Notes: generated by a model from the sequence alone, not told the origin. A stretch of DNA of 64,000 nucleotides from Nocardioides sp. SR21 (GCF_022761125.1 NZ_JAKWJR010000003.1:372001-436000); one strand, 5' to 3'. Shown: positions 14,070-23,131, counted from the first letter of the stretch. A program made the numbers and translations.

Positions 14070-15416
14070 ATGGTGACGAGCACCGAGCAGGAACGCGAGG
14101 ACGGCCGCGCGCGGCGGTCGACGATCCCCCGGAGCGCGCACCGCGACTGGCGACCGACGGCGGACCGACCGGACCCCGTGGAGGTCCTGCAGGCCGCCAA
14201 CGCCGACCGGCTGCCCGACCTGGTCCCGATCCGGTTCGGGCGGATGGCCGCCAGCCCGTTCGCCTTCCTGCGGGGCTCGGCGTCGGTGATGGCGGCCGAC
14301 CTGGGCGCCGTCCCCACGACCGGCCTCCGGGTCCAGGCGTCGGGCGACTGCCACCTGATGAACTTCGGGCTGTTCGCCACCCCGGAGCGGCACGTGGTGT
14401 TCGGCCTCAACGACTTCGACGAGACGATGCCCGGGCCGTGGGAGTGGGACGTCAAGCGGTTGGCGGCGAGCTTCATGGTCGCCTCCCAGGACGTGCGGCT
14501 CTCCGACGAGCAGGCCCGGGAGATCGCGGTCACGTCGGTCCGCTCCTACCGCGAGCGGATCAGGGAGATGGCGGCGATGTCGCCTCTCGAGGTCTGGTAC
14601 GACCGCCTGGACCTGGAGAAGGGGATCGAGGAGGCGCCCGACAAGGCCGCCCGTGAGGCGCGGACGACGCTGCTGAAGAAGGCGCGCCGGCGGGTCGCGG
14701 AGGACCTGTACCCCAAGCTCATCCGGGACGCCGGCGGCGGGCGCGGGATCAAGGACCAGCCGCCGCTGATCTTCCACCTCGACGACGTCACGCCGGCCTC
14801 CGTCGTCCCGTTCGTCGAGTCCTACCGGTCGTCGCTGGACGACGATCGGCGCGTCCTCTTCGACCGGTTCGAGGTCGAGGACGTCGCCATCAAGGTCGTC
14901 GGCGTCGGCAGCGTCGGCACCCGGTGCTTCGTCGTCCTGCTGCGCGACCACGCGGACCGGCCGCTGCTCCTGCAGGTCAAGGAGGCCAGCGACTCCGTCC
15001 TCGCGCCGTACGTCGGCGGCGAGCCGGACGAGCCGGTCAACAACGGTCACCGGGTCGTGGTCGGTCAGCGGTTGATGCAGCCGGCCAGCGACCTCTTCCT
15101 CGGCTGGGGCACGGCCCCGACCGGACGGCACTTCTACATCCGCCAGCTGCGCGACATGAAGCTGTCGGTCACGCTCACCGGCGACGTCGGCCGGATGACC
15201 CGCTACGCCGAGTTCTGCGGCAAGGCGCTCGCCCGGGCACACGCCAACAGTGGCTCCGCGACCGCGATCTCCGCCTACCTCGGGTCGAGCGGCAGGTTCG
15301 ACGACGCGATCGGCGAGTTCGCAGCCCGGTACGCCGTCCAGACGGTGGAGGACCACCGGGCGCTGGTCGCCGCGATCCAGGACGGCCGGGTCGAGGCGAT
15401 CTTCGAGACCGACTGA
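14070..15416 (+). CDS. DUF2252 family protein
   Basis: This 448-residue protein matches DUF2252, an uncharacterised bacterial family with a distant kinase-like look. Characteristic blocks are MAASPFAFLRGSASVMAADL, SGDCHLMNFG, FGLNDFDETMPGPWEWDVKR, and the C-terminal YIRQLRDMKLS and GKALARAHANSG. The GDxHxxNFG and NDFDE segments resemble the catalytic and metal loops of aminoglycoside phosphotransferase-like kinases, but no activity is established. The GTG at 14073 is an alternative start three bases inside. It stands alone, between the inverted repeat and a convergent gene. Confidence 0.88.
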   Translation: MVTSTEQEREDGRARRSTIPRSAHRDWRPTADRPDPVEVLQAANADRLPDLVPIRFGRMAASPFAFLRGSASVMAADLGAVPTTGLRVQASGDCHLMNFGLFATPERHVVFGLNDFDETMPGPWEWDVKRLAASFMVASQDVRLSDEQAREIAVTSVRSYRERIREMAAMSPLEVWYDRLDLEKGIEEAPDKAAREARTTLLKKARRRVAEDLYPKLIRDAGGGRGIKDQPPLIFHLDDVTPASVVPFVESYRSSLDDDRRVLFDRFEVEDVAIKVVGVGSVGTRCFVVLLRDHADRPLLLQVKEASDSVLAPYVGGEPDEPVNNGHRVVVGQRLMQPASDLFLGWGTAPTGRHFYIRQLRDMKLSVTLTGDVGRMTRYAEFCGKALARAHANSGSATAISAYLGSSGRFDDAIGEFAARYAVQTVEDHRALVAAIQDGRVEAIFETD

Positions 15417-15476
15417 ACCCCTGGAGACGAGTGTCGGCCCGCCCCGGCAGAACGGTGGCGGGCCAACTCGAACGGG

Positions 15477-16151
15477 TCAGGCGACGGCCGGCCAGTCGCC
15501 CCCTCCCTCGGGCTTCTTGGGCTCGGCACGCTCATCGGGTGCGGTCTCGGCGTCCTCGGCGCGCGTCCGCGCGGCCTCGCGCAGCGCCTCGTCCGCCGAG
15601 AAAGGGCCGAAGCCGGGATCGGCGATCGGCGGCAGCGCGTCGAAGCCCGCCAGCTCCTCGTCGGGTTGCGTCGTCCAGTCGTCGAGGCCGTCGAACATCA
15701 GGTCCTCGAACGCGGGTACGGCGTCGAGGTCGACCAGCTCGTCGAGCGGCATGCCCGCGGGAAGCTCCACGTTGGCGAGGTCGGCGAAGACGCTGATCGA
15801 GGTCCACTCGGGCGTGGTGCCGGCGTCGAGGTGGTCGAGCAACGAGTCCTCCGAGAGCCCGGCGTCGAGGACCGTCACCAGTCGGGCGGCGCCGTGCGCA
15901 TCGATCCAGCGCCACATGGTGCGGGCACTGATGCGGTGCCGCTCGGCCCGGCGCATCGCGCGTTCGACGGCGTCAGCGGGCACGCCGTCGGCGCGCAGGA
16001 GCTTCTCGACGTCGAGCAGGTTGACCAGCTCCGGGTTGCGGAAGACCCGGCGGAACCGGCGGTCGTCGTCGCGCGCCGAGGGTCGCGTGGCCACGATGGC
16101 CACGGCCCACCCCAGGAGGGCCATGCTGATCACGCACAATCCGAGAATCAT
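15477..16151 (-). CDS. Membrane-anchored protein of unknown function
   Basis: I do not recognise this gene. The 224-residue product opens with one membrane segment (ILGLCVISMALLGWAVAIV) right after the start, then a soluble acidic region with helical stretches (LVNLLDVEKLLRADGVPADAVE; RRAERHRISARTMWRWIDAHG) and a Glu/Pro-rich tail. The ATG at 16151 is preferred over an upstream start at 16274 because the membrane segment then begins the protein and an AAGGCGGAG site lies just upstream. It is convergent with the DUF2252 gene. Confidence 0.6.
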   Translation of the reverse strand: MILGLCVISMALLGWAVAIVATRPSARDDDRRFRRVFRNPELVNLLDVEKLLRADGVPADAVERAMRRAERHRISARTMWRWIDAHGAARLVTVLDAGLSEDSLLDHLDAGTTPEWTSISVFADLANVELPAGMPLDELVDLDAVPAFEDLMFDGLDDWTTQPDEELAGFDALPPIADPGFGPFSADEALREAARTRAEDAETAPDERAEPKKPEGGGDWPAVA

Positions 16152-16282
16152 CGCTCCGCCTTCTGTCCGACCCGCTGCGGTCGGTGATGGGGGACCTGAG
16201 TGGTCGCCGGCAGGCACGACTCTCGTGCAACGTGGTTGCGCGGGACCCTCCCCGCCGGCGCTCTCCCCAACCATGGTGACGC

Positions 16283-16307
16283 AAAAACATGCGCTGGTCT
16301 GGACCAG
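16283..16307 (-). terminator. Terminator after kshB
   Basis: In the leftward direction, CTGGTC-CA-GACCAG (16294-16307) forms a tight hairpin followed by a run of five T (16283-16287). It lies about 38 nt beyond the kshB stop. The rest of 16152-16344 shows no gene and must hold the promoter of the 15477-16151 gene. Confidence 0.55.
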
Positions 16308-16344
16308 AGGGCTCTTTAGTTCGAAAAGGCGCTGTGCTGCGGAA

Positions 16345-17445
16345 TCAGTGGTACGTCACCTTGACCACGTCCGTGACCGGCACCGACTGGCACCCGAGAC
16401 GGATGCCTTCCTCGATGTCGTCGGCATCGAGGACGTCGTTGTGGAGCATCTTGACCTCGCCCTCGAGCAGCCGGATCGCGCAGGCCGAGCACTCCCCCTC
16501 ACGGCAGGAGTACGGCGCCTTCACGCCCTTCGACTCGAGGTGGTCGAGCATCTTCGTGCCGGGCGCCCAGTCGTCGAAGGCGTAGTTCTCCCCGTCGAGC
16601 TCGACCTCGAGCCGCACGGGTCCCTGCGGGCCGGGCTCGTCCGCGCCCGGGACGTCGACGTCCTCGAGGTCGCGCTCCGCGTCCTCGATCTCGTGCTCCG
16701 CCACCTCCTGGTCGTGCAGGTCGCCGAACGGGTTGCCGCCCAGGGAGACGAACTTCTCCTGGTGGCGCCGCTCGCGCGGGAACTCCAGCTCCTTGAGCGC
16801 GGAGATCGTCATCTTCATGAACGGCGCCGGTCCGCAGACGAAGGCGTCGTACGACACGTAGCCGGAGGCGAACGCCCGCAGCTGCTCCTGGCTGGGCAGG
16901 CCCTGGACGGACTCGAGCCAGTGCACGACGACGAGGCGGTCGGGGTGCTCGGCCGACAGCCGGGTCAGCTCGCCGGCGAAGATCACGGACTTCTCGTCGC
17001 GGTTCGCGTAGAACAGCACGATCCGGCCGGTGCCCTGCTGGAGCGCCGTACGCGTGATCGAGATGATCGGGGTGATACCGCTTCCGCCGGCGAACAGCAG
17101 CAGGTCCGCGCTCAGCGACGCCGGGGTGAAGATGCCGCTCGGCGGCAGGACCCGCACCGAGTCGCCCTCGCGGACGTTGTCGCACACCCAGTTCGAGGCG
17201 TAGCCCTCGGCGGTCCGCTTCACCGTGATCGTGAGCGGTCCCCCGCCGACCGGGCTGCTGGACAGCGAGTAGCACCGCGCCGCCACGCCCGTCTGGTCGG
17301 ACGGCACGGCGAGCGTCAGGAACTGCCCGGGCTTGTACGCGAACTGCTCCTCGGCGCCGGCCGGCACCTCGAACGAGATCGAGTGCGCGTCCGCGGTCTC
17401 CTCGACCACGTCCACGACCTTCAGCTCATAGCTGTCGTCGGCCAT
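16345..17445 (-). CDS. kshB: 3-ketosteroid-9alpha-hydroxylase reductase
   Basis: KshB (366 aa) passes electrons from NADH through FAD and a plant-type [2Fe-2S] cluster to KshA, for 9alpha-hydroxylation of the steroid nucleus. The flavin motif RCYSLSSSP, the nucleotide-binding motif FAGGSGITPIISI, and FVCGPAPFM are present. The C-terminal ferredoxin domain has SCREGECSAC plus a distal LGCQSVPVT cysteine. An acidic insert of about 40 residues separates the reductase and ferredoxin domains. It is third in the kshA operon, 4 bp after the small Cys protein. A related aromatic-ring oxygenase reductase is possible from sequence alone, but adjacency to kshA decides. Confidence 0.9.
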   Translation of the reverse strand: MADDSYELKVVDVVEETADAHSISFEVPAGAEEQFAYKPGQFLTLAVPSDQTGVAARCYSLSSSPVGGGPLTITVKRTAEGYASNWVCDNVREGDSVRVLPPSGIFTPASLSADLLLFAGGSGITPIISITRTALQQGTGRIVLFYANRDEKSVIFAGELTRLSAEHPDRLVVVHWLESVQGLPSQEQLRAFASGYVSYDAFVCGPAPFMKMTISALKELEFPRERRHQEKFVSLGGNPFGDLHDQEVAEHEIEDAERDLEDVDVPGADEPGPQGPVRLEVELDGENYAFDDWAPGTKMLDHLESKGVKAPYSCREGECSACAIRLLEGEVKMLHNDVLDADDIEEGIRLGCQSVPVTDVVKVTYH

Positions 17446-17449
17446 CTGT

Positions 17450-17743
17450 TCAGTAACCGTCCTCGGCTCCGATGGACACCTGGCCCTCGCGTACGGCGCT
17501 CTCGATGCTCGCCATCAGCCGCGGGCAGGCCGGGTGACCCTCGCGCCCGCTGCTGCGGCGGCCGAGCTCCGGGCACGCCTGCCGGGCCTCGCCGGTCCAC
17601 TGGATCGACGTGTGGTGCTCGCTGTTCTTCTTGACGCCGACCTTGGCCAGGCAGTCCAGGCAGGCCACCTCGACCAGCCGCGCACTGGTGTACAGCCGCT
17701 GGTCCTCGAGGGTGTCGGCGCTGGTCGGGACGAACGAGGCCAT
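17450..17743 (-). CDS. Small cysteine-containing protein between kshA and kshB
   Basis: I do not recognise this 97-residue protein. It has four cysteines: a CLDC pair near residue 28 and single cysteines in RQACPEL and HPACPRL. These could bind zinc or iron-sulfur, but the spacing matches no motif I know. No signal or membrane segment is seen. It sits 3 bp after the kshA stop and 4 bp before the kshB start, so it is cotranscribed and probably coupled. The position suggests an accessory role in steroid hydroxylation, which is inference only. Confidence 0.75.
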   Translation of the reverse strand: MASFVPTSADTLEDQRLYTSARLVEVACLDCLAKVGVKKNSEHHTSIQWTGEARQACPELGRRSSGREGHPACPRLMASIESAVREGQVSIGAEDGY

Positions 17744-17746
17744 GGC

Positions 17747-18913
17747 CTAGGTCCCCGACATCATCTGCGGGGTCTCGGGCTGCGCCTCCTCGGCCGCGTC
17801 CTCGTCGGCCTTCTTGCGGAGGTTCTCCGCGACCTCCTCCTGCCAGAACTCGTTGGCCTTGGTGGTGTCCACCTCGAACTCGAAGCGGTCGACCATCTCC
17901 GGCTCGACGTCGGCCTGGTCGACGTAGAACTGCTCGTACCACCGGCGCAGCTGGTAGACGGGCCCGTCCTCCTCGCAGAGCAGCGGGTTCTGGACCGGCA
18001 CCTTGTTCTTCCAGATGTGCACGTCCTGCAGGAAGCCGCTGCCGAACATGTCGGCGTACTTCTTCGCGATGAAGTTCGCGGTCTTCTCGTCGAGGCCCTC
18101 GGGGCGCTTGACCGTGATGCCGTACTGCAGCCGGAACGAGTCGGGGCCGGTCGGCACGTGACAGTTGACCAGGACGACCTCGGTGTTGAAGCCCTTGTAG
18201 TCGGTGTCGAGCCAGTTGATCATGTACGACGGCCCGTAGTACGTGGCCTCGGACTTGAGGAACAGCTCGGCGTCGCCGTACCCGCCGGTCTTGTCGGGGC
18301 GGCCCTTCGACTCCATGAACTGCGTCGCCTGGGTGCCCTCGAAGACGTTGCGGAAGCTGGTCGGGAACGCGAAGTGCACGTAGTAGAAGTGCGCCATGTC
18401 GACGACGTTGTCGATGAGCTCGCGGCAGTTGGAGCCCTCGATCTCCTCGGCGACCCAGACCCAGTCGGTGTACTCGCCCTCGGCGAGGCCCGGCAGCTGC
18501 GGCGGGAGGACGTCGTAGTCGGCCTTCGAGCCCTCGACGTCGTGCCAGATCAGCAGCTGGTCGTTGACGATCGCGGTCTCGTAGCGCTGAGTGCGTGCGC
18601 GCAGCGGCACCCGGCGGGCGTAGGGGATCTGCTTGCACTTGCCGTCGCCGCCCCAGCGCCAGTCGTGGAACGGGCAGGCGATCTCGTCGCCCTTCACCTC
18701 ACCCTGGGTGAGGTCGCCGCCCATGTGCCGGCAGTAGCCGTCGAGGACGTTGAGCTCGCCGTCGGTGCTCTGCCAGACGACGAGCTTGCCGCCGAAGGCC
18801 TCGATCCCGTGCGGCTTGCCGTCGCGGAACGAGTCGGCCATGCCGATGCAGTGCCAGCCCCTGGCGAACCTCTCCGGCGGCTTTCCCTGATCCAAGAACC
18901 GCGTCTCAGCCAT
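17747..18913 (-). CDS. kshA: 3-ketosteroid-9alpha-monooxygenase oxygenase component
   Basis: KshA (388 aa) is the Rieske non-heme iron oxygenase that 9alpha-hydroxylates 3-ketosteroids such as androstadienedione, leading to B-ring opening. The Rieske ligands are YCRHMGG and CPFHDWRW (about residues 67-90). The catalytic iron motif includes NVVDMAHFYYVHF (about residue 180). PERFARGWHCIG at the N-terminus is typical. The ATG at 18913 has a GGAGG site and is preferred over a TTG at 18939. It leads the kshA-small ORF-kshB operon, divergent from fadE26 across a KstR-like operator. A TATAAC box overlaps that operator on this strand. Confidence 0.93.
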   Translation of the reverse strand: MAETRFLDQGKPPERFARGWHCIGMADSFRDGKPHGIEAFGGKLVVWQSTDGELNVLDGYCRHMGGDLTQGEVKGDEIACPFHDWRWGGDGKCKQIPYARRVPLRARTQRYETAIVNDQLLIWHDVEGSKADYDVLPPQLPGLAEGEYTDWVWVAEEIEGSNCRELIDNVVDMAHFYYVHFAFPTSFRNVFEGTQATQFMESKGRPDKTGGYGDAELFLKSEATYYGPSYMINWLDTDYKGFNTEVVLVNCHVPTGPDSFRLQYGITVKRPEGLDEKTANFIAKKYADMFGSGFLQDVHIWKNKVPVQNPLLCEEDGPVYQLRRWYEQFYVDQADVEPEMVDRFEFEVDTTKANEFWQEEVAENLRKKADEDAAEEAQPETPQMMSGT

Positions 18914-18943
18914 GCCGTGCCTCCAGACCCTGTGGACCAAAAC

Positions 18944-18957
18944 GAGAACAGGTTATA
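18944..18957. promoter_or_regulatory. KstR-type operator between kshA and fadE26
   Basis: GAGAACAGGTTATA fits the KstR motif TnnAACnnGTTnnA except at the first base. It sits in the 96-bp divergent gap and overlaps a rightward TATAGT box (18954-18959) and a leftward TATAAC box (18952-18957). One repressor could therefore shut both arms; in mycobacteria KstR releases on binding a steroid-CoA thioester. Confidence 0.75.
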
Positions 18958-19009
18958 GTTTTTGGCGCCGGGATTCCAGCGACGCAACCGTGATGAAAGC
19001 AGCGTGCCC

Positions 19010-20200
19010 ATGCACATCGCCCTGACACCTGACCAGGAGAACCTGCGTGAGGAGCTGCGTGACTACTTCGCAGCACTGGTCACGCCCGAGGTGAAGGCCG
19101 GTCTCGCGTCGGCCACCGGCGAGTTCGGCGACGACGTCGTCTACAAGAAGGTGATCCGGCAGCTCGGCACCGACGGGTGGCTGGGCATCGGCTGGCCGAC
19201 GGAGTACGGCGGCCAGGCACGCTCGATGGTCGACCAGCTCATCTTCACCGACGCGGCCGCGGTGGCCGGCGTCCCCATCCCCTACCTGACACTGAACACG
19301 GTCGGGCCGACGATCATGCGCTACGGCAGCGACGAGCAGAAGGACTACTTCCTCCCGAAGATCCTCAAGGGCGACCTCCACTTCTCGATCGGCTACTCCG
19401 AGCCCGGCTCGGGCACCGACCTCGCGTCGCTCAAGACCCGCGCGGTGCGCGAGGGCGACGAGTGGGTGATCAACGGCCAGAAGATGTGGACGTCGCTGAT
19501 CCAGTACGCCGACTGGATCTGGATGGCCTGCCGCACCGATCCCGACCTGCCGCGCCACAAGGGCCTGTCGATGATCCTGGTGCCGGCCGACGCCCCGGGC
19601 TTCTCCTACACGCCGGTCCACACGGTCGCGGGCGTGAGCACGAGCGCGACGTACTACGAGGACGTGCGCGTGCCCGCCGCCAACCTCGTCGGCGAGCTCA
19701 ACGGCGGCTGGGCGCTGATGACCAACCAGCTCAACCACGAGCGGGTCGCACTCACGTCGGCCGCGCCACTGACGTACTCCATCGACATGGTCCGGCGCTG
19801 GGCGCAGGAGACCAAGAACCCCGACGGCCAGCGGGTCATCGACACCGAGTGGGTGCAGATCGCGCTCGGCCGGGCGCACGCGCGCACCGAGGCGCTGCGC
19901 CTGATCAACTGGAAGCTGGCCGCCGACGCGGACGCGGGCGTCGCGCTCTCCCCCGCCGAGGCGTCGGCCACCAAGATCTACGGCTCCGAGCTCGCCACCG
20001 AGGTCTACCGGTCGCTGATGGAGATCGTCGGGCCCAACGCCGGCATCACCGGCGCGTCCGACGGCGCGGTCCTCCAGGGCCGCCTCGAGCGCTTCTACCG
20101 CTCCGCGCTCGTCATGACGTTCGGCGGCGGCACCAACGAGATCCAGCGCGACATCATCGGGTACGTCGGCCTCGGCCTTCCCGCAGCGAAGAGGAGCTGA
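19010..20200 (+). CDS. fadE26: Acyl-CoA dehydrogenase FadE26-like (ChsE4)
   Basis: This 396-residue acyl-CoA dehydrogenase resembles mycobacterial FadE26, the catalytic half of the alpha2beta2 ChsE4-ChsE5 enzyme that desaturates steroid side-chain CoA esters. Shared stretches are GWPTEYGGQARSMVDQLIFT, FSIGYSEPGSGTDLASL and GQKMWTSLIQYADWIW. The likely base is the Glu in NQLNHERVAL, and FGGGTNEIQRDIIG closes the flavin site. The ATG at 19010 is chosen because homology begins at MHIALTPDQENLREEL. It is 4 bp ahead of fadE27 and first in the rightward arm, behind the KstR-like operator. Confidence 0.9.
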   Translation: MHIALTPDQENLREELRDYFAALVTPEVKAGLASATGEFGDDVVYKKVIRQLGTDGWLGIGWPTEYGGQARSMVDQLIFTDAAAVAGVPIPYLTLNTVGPTIMRYGSDEQKDYFLPKILKGDLHFSIGYSEPGSGTDLASLKTRAVREGDEWVINGQKMWTSLIQYADWIWMACRTDPDLPRHKGLSMILVPADAPGFSYTPVHTVAGVSTSATYYEDVRVPAANLVGELNGGWALMTNQLNHERVALTSAAPLTYSIDMVRRWAQETKNPDGQRVIDTEWVQIALGRAHARTEALRLINWKLAADADAGVALSPAEASATKIYGSELATEVYRSLMEIVGPNAGITGASDGAVLQGRLERFYRSALVMTFGGGTNEIQRDIIGYVGLGLPAAKRS

Positions 20201-20204
20201 CGAC

Positions 20205-21305
20205 ATGGACTTCCGGTTCACCCAGGAACAGGACGAGGCCGCCGAGCTGGCCGCCGGGATCCTGAAGGACCGCGTCACCAACGACCGGCTCAAGGCCGTC
20301 GAGGCCGCCGGGGACCGCTTCGACCGCGACCTGTGGTCCGAGCTCGGCTCGGCCGGGCTGCTCGGGCTCGCGCTCCCGGAGGAGTACGACGGCGCCGGCC
20401 TCGGCATCGTCGAGCTCGGCCGCGTCCTCGTCGAGGTCGGCCGCACCGTCGCCCCGGTCCCGCTCGCGTCCCACGGCCCGGCCGCCCGGGTGATCGCCGA
20501 GCTCGGCTCGGACGCGCAGAAGCAGCAGTGGCTACCCGGAGCCGCGTCCGGCGCGAAGGTGCTGACCGCCGCGGTCGCGGAGGACCGCGCCTGGGCACCG
20601 ACTCGCCCCACGACCGTGGCCACCCCCGAGGGGGACGGCTACCGGCTGACCGGCAGCAAGGCCGTCGTACCCGCCGGCCCGTACGCCGACCTCTTCCTGG
20701 TGCCGGCCGAGACCCCGTCCGGCGTCGTGGTGTTCCTCGTCGAGCCCGGTGACGAGGGCGTCACCGTCGTCGCGCAGACGTACTCCGACGGCGACGGCGT
20801 GGCCCGGCTCGACCTGGACGGAGCGCTCCTCGGCGCGGACCGCGTGATCGAGGGCGCGGACGACCGGCTGCGGCAGCTGCTGGTGCTCGCCGGCGCCGCC
20901 GAGCAGCTCGGCATCACCGAGGGGGCGCTCAGGCTGACGTCGTCGTACGCGAAGACGCGGGAGCAGTTCGGGCGCCCGATCGGCACGTTCCAGGCTGTCT
21001 CGCAGCGGCTCGCCGACGGCTACATCGACGTGCTCGGCCAACGGCTCACGCTCTGGCAGGCCGCGTGGCGCCTGGACCAGGGGCTGCCCGCCGAGAGCGA
21101 GGTCGCGATCGCGAAGCTGTGGGCGGCCGACGCCGGCCACCGGCTCGCGCACACGACCGTGCACGTCCACGGCGGCGTCGGCATCGACCTCGACGGCGAG
21201 GCGCACCGCTACTTCACCAGCGCGAAGCGGTTCGAGTTCCAGAACGGCGGCGCGACGGAGCAGGCGCTGAACGTCGGACGGATCCTGGCTGCCGAACCGG
21301 CATGA
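20205..21305 (+). CDS. fadE27: Acyl-CoA dehydrogenase FadE27-like (ChsE5)
   Basis: The 366-residue partner resembles FadE27, the non-catalytic half of the ChsE4-ChsE5 heterotetramer. Marks are RFDRDLWSELGSAGLLGLAL, the REQFGRPIGTFQAVSQRLAD block, HVHGGVGIDLDGEAHRYF, and NGGATEQ. The position of the usual catalytic Glu is replaced (LVLAGAAEQLGI), as expected for the partner subunit. Gene order fadE26-fadE27-fadD17 is the same as in Mycobacterium tuberculosis. Its stop overlaps the fadD17 start (ATGA), so the three genes are one operon. Confidence 0.88.
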   Translation: MDFRFTQEQDEAAELAAGILKDRVTNDRLKAVEAAGDRFDRDLWSELGSAGLLGLALPEEYDGAGLGIVELGRVLVEVGRTVAPVPLASHGPAARVIAELGSDAQKQQWLPGAASGAKVLTAAVAEDRAWAPTRPTTVATPEGDGYRLTGSKAVVPAGPYADLFLVPAETPSGVVVFLVEPGDEGVTVVAQTYSDGDGVARLDLDGALLGADRVIEGADDRLRQLLVLAGAAEQLGITEGALRLTSSYAKTREQFGRPIGTFQAVSQRLADGYIDVLGQRLTLWQAAWRLDQGLPAESEVAIAKLWAADAGHRLAHTTVHVHGGVGIDLDGEAHRYFTSAKRFEFQNGGATEQALNVGRILAAEPA

Positions 21306-22870
21306 CGGCCATGCCGACCGTGCGCGAGCAGCTGCTCGCGCGCGTCGACGACGACAACCGGGGGCTGCTGTTCGAGCACGCCGCGTGGACCTGGGCCGAG
21401 GTCGTGCAGGAGTCGTGCGTCCGGTCCGCGCTGCTCGGCGGCATGCTCGACCCCGAGCGACCGCCGCACGTCGGCGTGCTGCTCGAGAACGTGCCGGACT
21501 TCGCGTTCCTGCTCGGCGGCGCCGCCCTCGGCGGGCAGGTCGTCGTCGGGCTCAACCCCACCCGGCGCGGTGCGGCACTCGCGGCCGACGTACGACGGGC
21601 CGACGTGCAGGTCGTGGTCACCGACTGCGTGCACGCCGACCTGCTCTCCGACGTCGACGTCCCGGTGATCCCGATCGAGTCCCCCGACTGGACCGACCTC
21701 GTCGCCGAGCACCGCGCGGCCGGCGTTCCTGGTGCGGACGTCGGACCCGACGACCTGCTGATGCTGATCTTCACCTCCGGCACCTCGGGCGAGCCGAAGG
21801 CCGTGAACGTCACGCAGGCCAAGGTCGCCCACCCGGGGCAGTTCCTGTCGGAGCGGTTCGGGCTCGGGCCGGCCGACGTCGCGTACCTGTCGATGCCGAT
21901 GTTCCACTCCAACGCGATCATGGCCGGCTGGGGGCCGGCGCTGGCTGCGGGGGCGACGATCGCGCTGGCGCCGAAGTTCTCCGCGTCGGGCTTCCTGCCC
22001 GACGTACGCCGCTACGGGGCGACGTACGCCAACTACGTCGGCAAGCCGTTGACCTACGTGATGGCCACGCCCGAGCGGCCCGACGACGCCGAGAACCCGC
22101 TGCGGCTGGTCTTCGGCAACGAGGCCAACGAGCGCGACATCGAGGCGTTCGGCCGCCGGTTCGGCTGCGTCGTCGTCGACTCCTACTCGTCGACCGAGAA
22201 CGCCGTGATCGTGCAGCGGGTGCCGGAGATGCCGCCTGGCGCGCTGGGGCGCCCGCTCGAGGGCGTGAAGGTGCTCGACCCCGAGACCGTGCTCGAGACG
22301 CCCGACGCGGAGTTCGACCCGTCCGGTCGGCTGGTGAACGCCGAGGCCGCGACCGGAGAGCTGGTGAACACCGCGGGCGCCGGGGCGTTTGCGGGGTACT
22401 ACAAGGACCCGGACGCCGAGGCCGATCGGATGCGCGGCGGGATGTACTGGTCCGGTGACCTCGCCTACCGCGACGCCGACGGCTTCGTCTACTTCGCCGG
22501 CCGCACGGCCGACTGGCTGCGCGTCGACGGCGAGAACCTCGGCGCCGCTCCGATCGAGCGGATCCTGCTGCGCCATCCGGCGATCGACGAGGCCGCGGTG
22601 TACGCCGTACCTGACGAGTCGGTCGGCGACCAGGTGATGGCCGCGCTCGTCGTCCGGTCCGGGCTCAACCCGGCGGGCCTCGAGTCGTTCCTCGCCGAGC
22701 AGGCCGACCTCTCCCCCAAGGCCTGGCCGCGCTACGTCCGCGTGGTCGACACCCTGCCCCGCACCGCCACCAACAAGGTCCTCAAGCGCGCGCTCGCGGC
22801 CGAGGGGCCGGTCGCCGGCGACGGCGTGCTGTGGACCCGCGAGCCGCGCGGGACGTCGTACTCGGGCTAG
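21302..22870 (+). CDS. fadD17: Steroid side-chain acyl-CoA synthetase FadD17-like
   Basis: This 522-residue adenylate-forming ligase activates a carboxylate, probably a steroid side-chain acid, to its CoA thioester. The P-loop LIFTSGTSGEPKAV, the VDSYSSTENAVI motif, and YWSGDLAYRDADGFVYFAGR are present; the C-terminal catalytic Lys is in TATNKVLKRAL. It starts inside the fadE27 stop. FadD17 is the neighbour of fadE26/27 in mycobacteria and has been linked to C3/C5 side-chain substrates. It could equally be named a FadD19-type ligase from sequence alone, but the operon position favours FadD17. Confidence 0.85.
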   Translation: MTAMPTVREQLLARVDDDNRGLLFEHAAWTWAEVVQESCVRSALLGGMLDPERPPHVGVLLENVPDFAFLLGGAALGGQVVVGLNPTRRGAALAADVRRADVQVVVTDCVHADLLSDVDVPVIPIESPDWTDLVAEHRAAGVPGADVGPDDLLMLIFTSGTSGEPKAVNVTQAKVAHPGQFLSERFGLGPADVAYLSMPMFHSNAIMAGWGPALAAGATIALAPKFSASGFLPDVRRYGATYANYVGKPLTYVMATPERPDDAENPLRLVFGNEANERDIEAFGRRFGCVVVDSYSSTENAVIVQRVPEMPPGALGRPLEGVKVLDPETVLETPDAEFDPSGRLVNAEAATGELVNTAGAGAFAGYYKDPDAEADRMRGGMYWSGDLAYRDADGFVYFAGRTADWLRVDGENLGAAPIERILLRHPAIDEAAVYAVPDESVGDQVMAALVVRSGLNPAGLESFLAEQADLSPKAWPRYVRVVDTLPRTATNKVLKRALAAEGPVAGDGVLWTREPRGTSYSG

Positions 22871-23051
22871 GGGGTGAGGCGCGCCCGGCTTCGGGCTGGC
22901 GCTGCTGCCCGGCTTTGCGGTGGTGGGCTTCGAAGCCACTCCTCGTCGACCGTGCGTCTCGGTGGTCATCAACGGCATCGGCTGACCCAGCCGGACGACT
23001 TGACGGCCTGTCCTGTCGCCTGACGGCCGTTGCAACCCCCGACAAGCGACC

Positions 23052-23075
23052 GAATCCCCGGTCGACCGGGGATTC
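23052..23075. terminator. Perfect 24-bp palindrome between convergent genes
   Basis: Arms GAATCCCCGG and CCGGGGATTC flank TCGA, giving a perfect palindrome able to form a 10-bp stem with a 4-nt loop. It lies 182 bp past fadD17 and 57 bp past the opposing small membrane gene, as a bidirectional terminator would. The rest of 22871-23131 shows no gene; a weaker GCCCG/CGGGC hairpin occurs just after fadD17. Confidence 0.6.
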
Positions 23076-23131
23076 CGACCGGGATCAGCGCAGCAGCACG
23101 ACCGCCGCAAGTCCGGAGCCGCCACGCCTGC

